NCBI GenBank assembly: GCA_039583875.1
Contig: CM077159.1
Span: 99,747,707-99,811,706, forward strand
Direction: 5' to 3'
Source of the DNA: Platanthera guangdongensis
Taxonomy: Eukaryota; Streptophyta; Magnoliopsida; Asparagales; Orchidaceae
Length of the DNA stretch: 64,000 nucleotides
Each line of letters opens with the position of its first letter. Position 1 is the first letter of the stretch. Position numbers and translations under genes: made by a program. A model generated the notes under the pieces. That model ran no database searches. It had not been told where the DNA came from and worked only from the letters and a program-made list of their open reading frames with translations. This document shows, piece by piece, positions 11,031 through 20,553 of the stretch.

Positions 11031-11560
11031 GTGACAGTACTGTTCATGAAGGCGGCTGGCGATTGGACAGGAAAGTTGACTTCGGGCTGAGTTCGCGGCA
11101 ATCACGCCCCAGGTCACGGGCGTGACTCTGGGCGTGTCGGGGAGGTAGAACCGGGCGCGGGTTGCGCCAAAAGTCTTCGGCAGCATCTTATCGGGCTAGC
11201 TGGAGAGGTCACGCCCCAGGTCACGGGCGTGACGCTGGGCGTGTTAGTTGGTGTCGACACTCGACGAATGTCGAGTGGAAAGTGTCGAGTCGAAATCGTC
11301 GAGCGGAAATTGAGTCACGCCCCAGGTCACGGGCGTGACGCTGGGCGTGACTGTTGGTGTCGACACTCGACGATCGTCGAGCGGAATTCGTCGAGAGGAG
11401 AGGACACGGGCTTGGGTCACGCCCCGTGTCGGGTGACACGGGCGTGTCGCCAGGCGTGTCGAGCTTTTTTCTTCAGAAATCTACCAGTTCACGGAATTTG
11501 AGCGTCACGCCTTGGTCACGGGCGTGACAAATATGTCACGGGCGTGTACTGCCCAATTTT
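11031..11560. repeat. Hairpin array GTCACGCCC/GGGCGTGAC in U3
   Basis: Near-perfect 26-bp hairpins (9-bp stems) lie at 11101-11126, 11208-11233 and 11314-11339, with longer variants near 11416-11450 and 11503-11530. Between them are TCGACACTCGACGAATGTCGAG-like dyads, including GTGTCGACAC at about 11251 and 11358, the same 10-mer that dominates the SIRE LTRs. The array lies directly upstream of the TATA box on the minus strand. Confidence 0.85.
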
Positions 11561-11720
11561 GGCAGATTTTGAACTTTTTTTGAAAAATAAAATAAAACAA
11601 GTTAGAAGCAAGTTTATAAGAATAGGAACATTTTATTGAACAAAAATAAGTAAAAACGACGAAAATAAATGAAAATGACTAAATTAATGTGCACAAAAAT
11701 ACGTATAATTACAATTCATC
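11560..11720 (+). repeat. Athila 3'-flank fragment, plus orientation
   Basis: This A/T-rich fragment matches about 900-1140 and the reverse complement of about 2770-3000, so it has the orientation of the left palindrome arm, opposite to the adjoining LTR. It ends at 11720 where copia sequence begins without any LTR, marking a breakpoint. Confidence 0.7.
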
Positions 11721-13758
11721 AGTGCTACCGGTGTCATCAGCGAGGGCACTTCAAGCGCGACTGCAAGGTCAAAATGCAGCATGGGCATGCTGCGGGAAAG
11801 GAGGAAGCTTGCTCAAGAAGTGAATAAGCAGGATGGGGCGGAGCTTTCATGACGGGAACTTGTCTCCGGGCCTTGTCTGCTGAGGACTTCAACATCGAGT
11901 GGATCGTGGACCCCGGGTGTGGTCATCACCTCACCGGAGACAAATCGAAGTTCACCTCCATGCAGGCTTACTCAGGTAATGAAGCTATTATCACTGCTGA
12001 TAATACTGTTTATGCAGTAAAGAAAGAGGGGGTCGTGTCTTTGGGTAGTGATCAGGGGCCACTCACGTTAAGGAGTGTGTATCACGTGTCGGGCATGAAG
12101 AAGAACCTCTTCTCGGTGACCAATGCGGTGGACGCTGGGTATCACATTCTGTTTGGGCCAACAGACGTGAGGTTCCTTCGCAACGTATCAGCGGTGAAGG
12201 CTGATGTTGCTAATGTTGGAAGGAGGGTGAAGAACTTGTTTGTTCTTTCCACCAGTGCTTATGTTGATAAAATGAGAGCCAATGATAGCGCTGCTATCTG
12301 GCATGAGAGGCTGGGGCATGTTAGCATGGACAAGCTGAAGGCGATGGCGAGTAGAAGTCTGGTGAGGGGGTTGCCGAAGTTGTCCTCCTTTGGTGATGGG
12401 CATGTTTGCGCGGGCTGTCAATACGGTAAGGCACATCGCCTTCCGTTTGATAAATCACAAACAAAGAGCAAGAAACCATTGGAGTGTATTCATGGCGACC
12501 TGATGGGACCGACGGTTACTGCCAGCCTTGGTGGAAGCAGATACATGCTTGTCTTGGTTGATGACTACTCAAGGTATAATTGGGTGTACTTCTTAAAGGA
12601 GAAGTCGGAAGCCTTCCATTTGTTCGTGGAGTTTAAGGAGTTGGTAGAAGGCCGGCTTGGCTTGCAGATTAAGAAGTTTAGAACTGATAATGGGGGTGAG
12701 CTTGTCTCCTCCGAGTTTTCTAACTTCTGCAGGAAGCACGGGATCCAACGGGAGCTTACTTGTGCTCACACTCCACAACAAAATGGGGTAGCGGAGCGGA
12801 AGATCCGTCATCTGATGGAGACCTGCAAATGATGGCTTCATGCGAAAGATATCCCAAGGTCCTTTTGGGCGGAGGGAATGTCTTGTGCTGCTTATGTTAT
12901 CAACCGGATGCCACTCAGCCCTATCAACATGAAGACTCCTATTGAGCTGTTGCTGAAGATGAAGCCGAGTGTTGGACACCTTAGGGTGTTCGGTTCAACT
13001 TGCTACGTGCATGTCCCGGATGCTTCACGGACAAAGCTGGATGCGAAGGCAAAGAAACTTATCTTTGTTGGCTATGATGAGCGGAAGAAGGGATGGAAAT
13101 GCATGGACCCTGTGACGAAGAAGTTCGTGGTGTCAAGAGACGTTGTCTTTGACGAGCTGACATCATATGGAGGTGGCTCGGTGGAGCTAAGCGGAAGTAG
13201 CAAGGTTGATGAAGCACCGGTGGTGGCTGCTGAAGGCTTGGAAGAGGAGCTTGCTGTTTCACCAGCAACTCCTGTTGCTTCGAACTCCGAGGCTGAGCCT
13301 TCTAGCTCAGGAAGCAGGGGGAGCACTGCTCAATGCTTGCCCCAGGTAGGAGTGGAGCCCGAAGAAGCAACAGAAGCCATGAGCAAGGAGCCGTGTCTTC
13401 GGAGATCGAAGAGGGTGGTTAAGCCATCGGCTCGGTACTGTGATGGGAATGCAGTGAGCTTTGTCTCCTGCTTCTTTGCAGGTCCTCTGGATGAGCGAGA
13501 GCCTGCAAACTTCAACGAGGCCACTGGAGTAAAGGAGTAGGAAGATGCCATGAAAGAAGAGATTGATGCTCTGAAGAAGAATGAAACCTGAGACCTTGTG
13601 CCCAAGGTTGATGGCATTACTCCGGTTACTTGCAAGTGGGTGTATAAGTTGAATAAGAAGGCTAATGGGAGCATTGATCATTTCAAGGCTCGCCTGGTCG
13701 CTAGAGGATTCTCACAGCAGTATGAAGAAGACTATGATGAGACATTCAGTCCAGTTGC
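11721..13758 (+). pseudogene. Cop1 gag-pol, 5' part: zinc knuckle, protease, integrase, RT start
   Basis: A zinc knuckle CYRCHQRGHFKRDC is encoded at 11722-11763. After a break, the frame from 11849 holds the protease with WIVDPGCGHHLTG (DPG where DSG or DTG is usual), the pre-integrase zinc site (HERLGHVSMDKL then CAGCQYGKAH), and the integrase core (LVDDYSRYNWVYFL, FRTDNGGE, TPQQNGVAERKIRHL). In-frame stops are at 12830-12832, 13538-13540 and 13589-13591. RT begins near 13600 (CKWVYKLNKKANG, ARLVARGFSQ) and is cut at FSPVA by the TNA insertion. Integration and polyprotein processing would be its roles, but it is clearly non-functional. Confidence 0.85.
13754..13758 (+). other. Target-site duplication (left) of TNA
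   Basis: GTTGC precedes the LTR start TGATGAG and is repeated at 22130-22134 after the LTR end ACATCA. Removing one copy and the insert rejoins the Cop1 RT frame. Confidence 0.95.
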
Positions 13759-14032
13759 TGATGAGTCCACTTTATATACCTATTTTCGGACTCATCTGGG
13801 CTAGTTTTCACACGGTTGCACTTCACTTTTAGTTCTTTATCGTTCCTATTTCATCTGATCGTTATTTCCATAGGAAGTGCACATTTATGCCCGTGGTTGT
13901 GTCTTTTTTTATTTTTATAGTTTGTACTCCCTTTTGTGATTGTCTGGAATGTCTGCACAGATTAGTGATTGGTTTTTCCTTTCGGTACAGGGGTCGTGTG
14001 CGTGTTCCGGGATGGCTGTGAAACAGGAATAC

Positions 14033-14380
14033 AGCGCACGATCATGGGATCTAATGCGCACGACCACTGGTCGTGCGCCCCTGATCGTGCGCACTACTCT
14101 ACATTTTCCAGAATCAGCCTGGGATAAGCGCACGACCACTGGACATACTGCGCACGACCACCGGTCGTGCGCCACTGATCGTGTGCATTGATTCCTCTTT
14201 TCTGGAGTCTTGTCTAGGTAATCGCACGATCATTGGACTTAGTGCGCACGACCACTGATCGTGCGCCACTTCTCGTATGCATTATCCCAGTTCTTCTTCT
14301 TGTTATTCCATGTCAGTGCGCACGAGCACAGGACATAGTGCGCATGACCACTGGTCGTACGCCTGTGATCGTGCGCATTG
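14033..14380. repeat. Hairpin array of TNA LTR 1
   Basis: Several near-perfect dyads of GCGCACGACCA with TGGTCGTGCGC around one central base, plus half-units such as GATCGTGCGCA, end about 20 bp upstream of the TATA box. Confidence 0.9.
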
Positions 14381-14396
14381 TTCATTTCTGCTTTTG

Positions 14397-14404
14397 TATA
14401 AATA
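14397..14404 (+). promoter_or_regulatory. TATA box, TNA LTR 1
   Basis: TATAAATA immediately after the hairpin array; identical in all three LTRs. Confidence 0.75.
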
Positions 14405-15340
14405 GTGCAGGTCTCGCCCTAATCCAAAGATCCGGAGATCGCCCATTTTCCTCCGCCGTTTTCATCTGCGAGGAGGGATTCCGCCGTCCTCCTTCATCTT
14501 CCACCCTAGGGAGGTGCTCCGGGCAAGCTTTCACCGCCAAATCCAAGCCGGAGCTTCCTCTCGGCCTTCTCCTTTATCAGTGAGCTTCAAGTAGGGTTTG
14601 ACGTCATAGCCATCAAGCAAAAGAAAGCTAGCAAACTTCGTCCGCTATCGTGAGATGAAGAAGACGGGCCATTGGAAGGTGGTGACAGCCCTTCTCTATC
14701 CCGGACGCAGTTGAGGACCAAGCTTGGACGCGGAATGACAACCCGACGATTCCAACCGTGAATCCTCAGCAAGGCTTCGGATTCAGTCGATCTCTTCACT
14801 TGTTCTTGCTTTATTGTTGAATATTGGTGTTTTAACTCCATTTATATAGATGAAGTATGCTTAGTTTGTAAACGTTCTTACAATTATGTCTATGTGATTG
14901 TATGTTTTCGTTATTTACTTGAGTTGCGCCATATTCCATCCACCACCATCCACCCTTGCCGCACTAGCAATCGCTAGTGGCGTACGTTACGAAGAGGTGC
15001 TTACGACCCTCATTCCACCATTCTCACCACCTCATCCGCAAGCCTACTCGCCCATCCGCCTAGTGATTCGGTGCATAGCGGCCCGACTAGTCTTCCTTCC
15101 CGCCTGGCGAAGCATCGCATAGCGGTGTTGCATAGGAGTAGTTGTTAGCCCTTTTATTTTCTGTTTCCGCAATATCAAAACCCCCCTTAGTTAGCTCCGA
15201 CCTGAGGACTTCAATCTCAAGTCCTCCTCGAAATTAACTCCACCTTACTGTGTTCCTTGTGAGATCGATACTTGGGAAAGCCCCCATTTTATATTACTTG
15301 TGCGACCGGTTCACTGCCGTGATCTATAGCATCAAGTTTT

Positions 15341-15358
15341 TGGCGCCGTTGCCGGGGA
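15341..15358 (+). other. Primer-binding site, tRNA-Asp (TNA)
   Basis: TGGCGCCGTTGCCGGGGA lies six bases after LTR 1 and is identical to the PBS of the Athila-type element at 8653-8670. Confidence 0.9.
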
Positions 15359-15569
15359 ACACAGTCGCGTGAGTTTGTGGAGAGGGAGATAATAGATTGA
15401 AGCCCTTTTCCATTTGTACATATCATTTTTTTTTTATTTGCTTTTGTTATTAGAATTTTTATTTTGCTTATTTCTTTTTAACCTTTTCTGATTTTTGATT
15501 TAGATAGCAGATCCGTGTTATTTTCATTTTAACTGTGTAGCACCATTTCAGCAATTATTTTTGTTCGTG

Positions 15570-16574
15570 ATGGATTCTGATGCTGAGTGTCGTATCCTTG
15601 ACACTTTGCGCCGATCCATCGATGCCATTGTTGTTATGAATGCCGAGCATTGCATTCGGTGTTTGTTATGTCAAGGTGAGGGCCACATGTTGAAGGATTG
15701 CCCTCGTTTGTGCAAGCCTTCTCCCTCTGAGGGCGTGTGCACAACAACCTCCCGTTCACGGAAGACTGTTGTGGACATGCCTACCAGGGTGTTGCCTGGC
15801 CCATACACTGATATAACACACTTTGCTCATTCTTTACCCGTTGAGATTACTGAAGAATCTTTAGCCGCATACAGCTCTTTCATGGGTCCCTCGATCCCTT
15901 TTTACGAGCATTCCTTGAGTGATGATGATCACTCTGGTGTTAGCCAACAAAAAGAGGAACAGGAACTCATGGACGCTCATGTATGGAACGATGAGATTGT
16001 TCCGATCGTCGATGGGGTGGAATCTGCGAATGACTGTGCGAGGGGGCCTGCTCATTCAGTGCTTGATTTTAAGAGCAGCCTTGCCCCTCCGCAATTTTTG
16101 TCGGATTGTGCTACTCCGTTTTTGTGTGAGTCGGCTGATGATGCCGTACTTGTTGATGATTCGGTGCCCGAGGCTGCGCCGAAGTGGGATGATGATTCCT
16201 CTATCTCCGACGGAGAAGGTGGATCTTCGGAACATTTTTACGCACCCCGGTGGGATGAGGAATATCCCCTTTCCGATGCGGAGGTTTGCACCTCCTTATT
16301 GGATGAGGTCGTTCCTCTTACCAGCGCGGACCTCGAGTTCTCGGATTCCCATCGGTACGACTCGTATGATACCGATGATGATCTCTGCTTGGATCCTGCT
16401 GAGAGTGATATCGGGATCACTCTCCCATTTTCTGATTCTTTTAGTTCTTCTTCTCTTTTATTACTTGATCCCCTTCCTTATCTGAGCCTGTGCAGGATGA
16501 GTCTCCACAGGTACGTTGAGATGACGATGAGCTTTGTGCTCATGCCGTTGCCATCGCCTCCTGCGGGCCTGTGA
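15570..16574 (+). CDS. TNA protein with single zinc knuckle and acidic tail
   Basis: The ATG at 15570 gives 334 residues; the frame is open slightly upstream but without another ATG. Residues 31-44 form a CCHC zinc knuckle (C-x2-C-x4-H-x4-C: CLLCQGEGHMLKDC), the RNA-binding motif of retroelement nucleocapsids. The rest is unlike a usual Gag. From about residue 110 it is strongly acidic and serine-rich, with two degenerate repeats of the type P-[KR]-W-D-[DE]-[DE] followed by SD-x-E near residues 208-240, and a leucine-rich end. No capsid domain, protease or RT is seen. It may bind the element RNA or compete with a helper's nucleocapsid. The frame has no internal stop, while the surrounding Cop1 is full of them. 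Confidence 0.65.
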   Translation: MDSDAECRILDTLRRSIDAIVVMNAEHCIRCLLCQGEGHMLKDCPRLCKPSPSEGVCTTTSRSRKTVVDMPTRVLPGPYTDITHFAHSLPVEITEESLAAYSSFMGPSIPFYEHSLSDDDHSGVSQQKEEQELMDAHVWNDEIVPIVDGVESANDCARGPAHSVLDFKSSLAPPQFLSDCATPFLCESADDAVLVDDSVPEAAPKWDDDSSISDGEGGSSEHFYAPRWDEEYPLSDAEVCTSLLDEVVPLTSADLEFSDSHRYDSYDTDDDLCLDPAESDIGITLPFSDSFSSSSLLLLDPLPYLSLCRMSLHRYVEMTMSFVLMPLPSPPAGL

Positions 16575-18583
16575 TAGACGATACCTTGCTAGGCAAGGAT
16601 TTATTTTGTGATAAGATGAGCGAGGACCAGTGCTCCTCCTCTTCTTATTTCCTATTTCCTCTACCTGTGTTGGGCAGGTATTATTATTTAGGTAGAGGGG
16701 TAACTGATCTATCACCGTATCGGTACCCGTTACCGAAACGGATATTAGTCCAGTTACCTGTGCACTTTTTATTTCATAGGCCCATTAGCTAGAACTGTTT
16801 AGAATGTAATAAGTCGTGCTGGGATGACAATAACCCCAGTACTTATCGTTTATTTTCTGCATTTTATTTTTCATGTCTATTTTAGTTTTAGCATTTCTTT
16901 TTGTATATTTTTTCTTGTGTTTTTGCGGAGCTCACCCCTGCAGGTATTCTTGGCAAATTGCATTGGCAGGGTTCTGATTCTTCATATGGCGGGCCTGCTT
17001 CAGTTTCCACACGTCTTCTGGTATGCTCACTAGCTGACATTGGGTAACCTCTTCCCTTGGCTCTGTATGATTTTAATTTCTCTATCTTATGATTTGTTGC
17101 TTAGTTTAAGTCTGGGGGAGAGATCTGTTACCTATTACACGCACACATTTCTTGTGCATACTAGAAGCCTCTATTATTTTTTTTTTGCTTAGCTCATTGC
17201 ATCACACACCACTGCACCCACATGAGCGTGTGCTTAGCTGTTAGTCTGTCGCGAGTTAAACTCATTTATTTGTTAGATTTGGGAAAATTATGATGCTGGC
17301 TTAGGATTGTGAGACGGAGTAAAATGTTGACCTTGTTGTGTTCCTAGCCAACTGCTCTCGTCTCGTGTAGAAATTCGAGTAGATTTAATTTTTTTTGTAT
17401 GCTTTTAGTTTTATAATTTTCTAATTGCGTAAATACTTTTTATTCTACTCAAAAGTTGGTGAATCCGGTGTGAATCCGACGGTAGCTTAGGGATGTGTGT
17501 AGACGGCTATTAGGTTCATATTGCTCGAGTAGGGAGGATGGATAGTCTTTCTCGTTGGCTAAGAACTTGCCCCTAGCTACTCTCGAAGCATGGGTACATG
17601 GTTAGTCAAGTGCGTGCGTGATGTGGGCCATCACTTTGTCTCGTTTGAGCCTTGTACCATTCCCGACATCTAACCGTTGCTATCCCCGTTGAGCCTATCC
17701 CTTCCTTTGAAATCCCTTCACCTCGCTACCATAGCCATATAGCCTTTCCCACTCGCACATCTGAATGTGATCGCTCGGTTAGTTTGTTTTGTTGTAGTTT
17801 ATATCTGTTTTGTGTGGGCAGTTTTGTTGGTGTTTGTGCAGCTTGTGGTGTTGCCGTGTTTTCCTATTTTGTTTTGGCTATTTGGATAAAAGAAAAAAAT
17901 AAAAAAAGGGGAAAAGAAAAAAAAATATGATAGTAAATAAAAAGAAAATTCCCAATGGGGAATACAAAAAAAAAAGAAATGTATTTGTATATCTATTATT
18001 GCTGAGTTTTGCAATGTGGTTAAGTTGTGTTCGTTTTGGGCTTGCGCGCACCGTCAAAAGTCCAAGTATGGTGATGCGTCGCACGTGTTTGTCCATTGAG
18101 TTTAGCTGTGTACGTTTTCGGGCGATCTTATTTTGGGTGTGCGTGTCCGTCTTGTTTACCTTTATATACCCCGCCTTCACCTAAGCCTATATTATACTCC
18201 AAGTCCTACGGATTCGTGCTTGAGTCTAACTAGTGTCGTGGAGAGAGTGTGAAAGGGCAAGCATATGGTCACCGACATTGGTGGATTCCTTTGGAGGTTA
18301 TCCGGAGCCCCGATCTTTGGCAATGCTCGCCTAGCGATTAGTCTACTTTCTCCCTACGCGTGACCGGGTGATTCACCATGATTCTACTTTTGAGTAATAA
18401 TAAAATGTTGATACGCATTGTGAAAAGTATAAACTATTTTGTATACTTAGAAATTTCTTCTATTATATTTTTACGCGCGCGAGCATGCGACTTCGCATGG
18501 TACTTCATTTCGCAATTTCTTTGTTAACTAGTATTTTTTCCCTTTCTGCTTAGATTTTGTTTGCTCGGGATGCGCAAACAGTT
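16575..18583 (+). other. TNA internal non-coding region
   Basis: About 2 kb without a convincing gene. It contains a second polypurine-like tract, TAAGTCTGGGGGAGAG, at about 17108-17122, resembling the real one at 18584-18596, and a purine-rich A/G run at 17885-17925. Confidence 0.6.
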
Positions 18584-18596
18584 AAGTCTGGGGGTG
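18584..18596 (+). other. Polypurine tract of TNA
   Basis: AAGTCTGGGGGTG directly precedes LTR 2 (TGATGAG), the expected site of plus-strand priming. Confidence 0.8.
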
Positions 18597-20177
18597 TGAT
18601 GAGTCCACTTTATATACCTATTTTCGGACTCATCTGGGCTAGTTTTCACACGGTTGCACTTCACTTTTAGTTCTTTATCGTTCCTATTTCATCTGATCGT
18701 TATTTACATAGGAAGTGCACATTTATGCCCGTGGTTGTGTATTTTGTTATTTTTATAGTTTGTACTCCCTTTTGTGATTGTCTGGAATGTCTGCACAGAT
18801 TAGTGATTGGTTTTTCCTTTCGGTACAGGGGTCGTGTGCGTGTTCCGGGATGGCTGTGAAATAGGAATACTGCGCACGATCATGGGATCTAATGCGCACG
18901 ACCACTGGTCGTGCGCCCCTGATCGTGCGCACTACTCTACGTTTTTCAGAATCAGCCTGGGGTAAGCGCACGACCACTGGACATATTGCGCACGACCATC
19001 GGTCGTGCGCCACTGATCGTGTGCATTGATTCCTCTTTTCTGGAGTCCTGTCTGGGTAATCGCACGATCATTGGACTTAGTGCGCACGACCACTGGTCGT
19101 GCGCCACTTCTCGTGCGCATTATCCCAGTTCTTCTTCCTATTATTCCATGTCAGTGTGCACGAGCACAGGACATAGTGCGCACGACCACTGGTCGTGCGC
19201 CTGTGATCGTGCACATTGTTCATTTCTGATTTTGTATAAATAGTGCAGGTCTCGCCCTAATCCAAAGATCCGGAGATCACCCATTTTCCTCCGCCGTTTT
19301 CATCTCCGAGGAGGGATTCCGCCGTCCTCCTTCATCTTCCACCCTAGGGAGGTGCTCCGGGCAAGCTTTCACCGCGAAATCCAAGCCGGAGCTTCCTCTC
19401 GACCTTCTCCTTCATCCGTGAGCTTCAAGTAGGGTTTGACGCCATAGCCATCAAGCAAAGGAAAGCTAGCAAACTTCGTCTGCTATCGTGAGACGAAGAA
19501 GACGGGCCATTGGAAGGTGGTGACAGCCATTCTCTATCCCGGACGCAGTTGAGGACCGAGCTTGGATGCGGAATGACAACCTGACGATTCCAACCGTGAA
19601 TCCTCAGCAAGGCTTCGGATTCGGTCGATCTCTTGACTTGTTCTTGCTTTATTTGTTGAATACTGGTGTTTTAACTTTATTTATATTGATGAAGTATGCT
19701 TAGTTTGTAAACGTTGTGTACAATTATGTCTATGTGATTGTATGTTTTCGTTATATTTACTTGAGTTGCGCCATATTCCATCCACCATCCATCCACCCTT
19801 GCCGCACTAGCAATTGCTAGTGGCGTGCGTAGCGAAGAGGTGCTTATGACCCTCATTCCGTCGTTCTAACCACCTCATCCGCTAGCCTTCTCGTCCATCC
19901 GCCTAGTGATTCGGTGCATAGCGGCCCGACTAGTCTTCCATCCCGCCTGGCGAAGCATCGCATAGCGGCGTTGCATAGGAGTAGTTGTTAGCCTTTTATT
20001 TTTTGTTTCCGCAATATCAAAACCTCCCCTTAGTTAGCTCCGACCTGAGGACTTCCATCTCAAGTCCTCCTCGAAATAAACTCCACCTTACTGTGTTCCT
20101 TGTGAGATCGATACTTGGGAAAACCCTCATTTTATATTACTTGTGCGACCGGTTCACTGCCGTGATCTTTAGCATCA
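18597..20177 (+). mobile_element. TNA LTR 2 (middle)
   Basis: Starts TGATGAGTCC and ends TAGCATCA. Its U5 part differs from LTRs 1 and 3 at several linked sites, so it represents a different subfamily. A PBS-like sequence follows it. Confidence 0.9.
18872..19216. repeat. Hairpin array of TNA LTR 2
   Basis: Same GCGCACGACCA/TGGTCGTGCGC dyads as in LTR 1, upstream of TATAAATA at 19235-19242. Confidence 0.9.
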
Positions 20178-20553
20178 AGTTTTTGGCGTCGTTGCCGGGG
20201 AGTTGGTGAAGTAGATAACCTAGAGAACGGACTTAAAGGCCTTTGAGGTGACAGATTGTTGGTACCGGAAGCCTCCTTGGACTGAGCCCGAAAGCGGATT
20301 GACAACTCGCTACTCCGGCCACGACCTGCGGTGGATCTTCATTCTCTTTTGGTTTACTCCTCTTCCCCTTCATTGATGAAGTATGCTTAGTTTGTAAACG
20401 TTGTGTACAATTATGTCTATATGATAGTATGTTTTCGTTATATTTACTTGATTTGCGTCATATTCCATCCACCATCCATCCACCCTTGCCGCACTAGCAA
20501 TTGCTAGTGGCGTGCGTAGCGAAGAGGTGCTAGTTTTCACATCGACATAATTG
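20178..20553 (+). other. TNA short second internal region
   Basis: It begins with a mutated PBS (GGCGTC where the others have GGCGCC). It then holds about 160 bp of unrecognised sequence, followed at 20373-20531 by a displaced piece of LTR U5 that matches LTR 2 rather than LTR 1 or 3. It has no ORF and no polypurine tract, so it looks like the product of template switching or a large deletion. Confidence 0.75.

Larger units (their letters stand above)
3248..11500 (-). mobile_element. Athila-type Ty3 LTR retrotransposon, decayed
   Basis: Read on the minus strand the order is LTR (about 11500-8677), tRNA-Asp PBS (8670-8653), gag, protease, RT, RNase H and integrase, ending near 3248. The RT contains the segment [20 protein letters not shown], typical of the Athila lineage, and the protease has the DLGAS active-site form seen there. 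The coding region is broken by one early stop codon in gag and by frameshifts at the gag/protease, protease/RT and RT/integrase boundaries. No clean 3' LTR is present because the 3' end merges into the inverted duplication. It is therefore an old, inactive copy. Confidence 0.85.
8677..11500 (-). mobile_element. 5' LTR of Athila-type element (upstream end uncertain)
   Basis: On the minus strand the LTR ends ...CCATCA at 8677, just before the PBS. A TATA box at 10972-10979 divides it. The part between 8677 and about 10950 is transcribed (R/U5) and carries the GTCCTACTC/GAGTAGGAC hairpins and CA-rich tracts. The part from 10980 upwards is U3 with the GTCACGCCC/GGGCGTGAC hairpins. The true outer end cannot be fixed: near 11470-11530 the sequence switches to 3'-flank sequence in the opposite orientation. 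No protein-coding region is seen in it. Confidence 0.7.
13759..15334 (+). mobile_element. TNA LTR 1
   Basis: Starts TGATGAGTCC and ends TAGCATCA (TG...CA). It has a hairpin array, a TATA box at 14397-14404 and a CT-rich leader. Its downstream (U5) part resembles LTR 3 more than LTR 2, for example CGTTCTTACAATT against CGTTGTGTACAATT. Confidence 0.9.

Noticed and set aside
12188..13681. Minus-strand frames of 70-130 codons opposite Cop1 gag-pol
   Set aside because: Shadows of the plus-strand copia coding sequence.
15919..16485. 188-codon plus-strand frame inside the TNA gene
   Set aside because: It is an out-of-frame overlap of the 15570-16574 frame; it has no motif and no own context.
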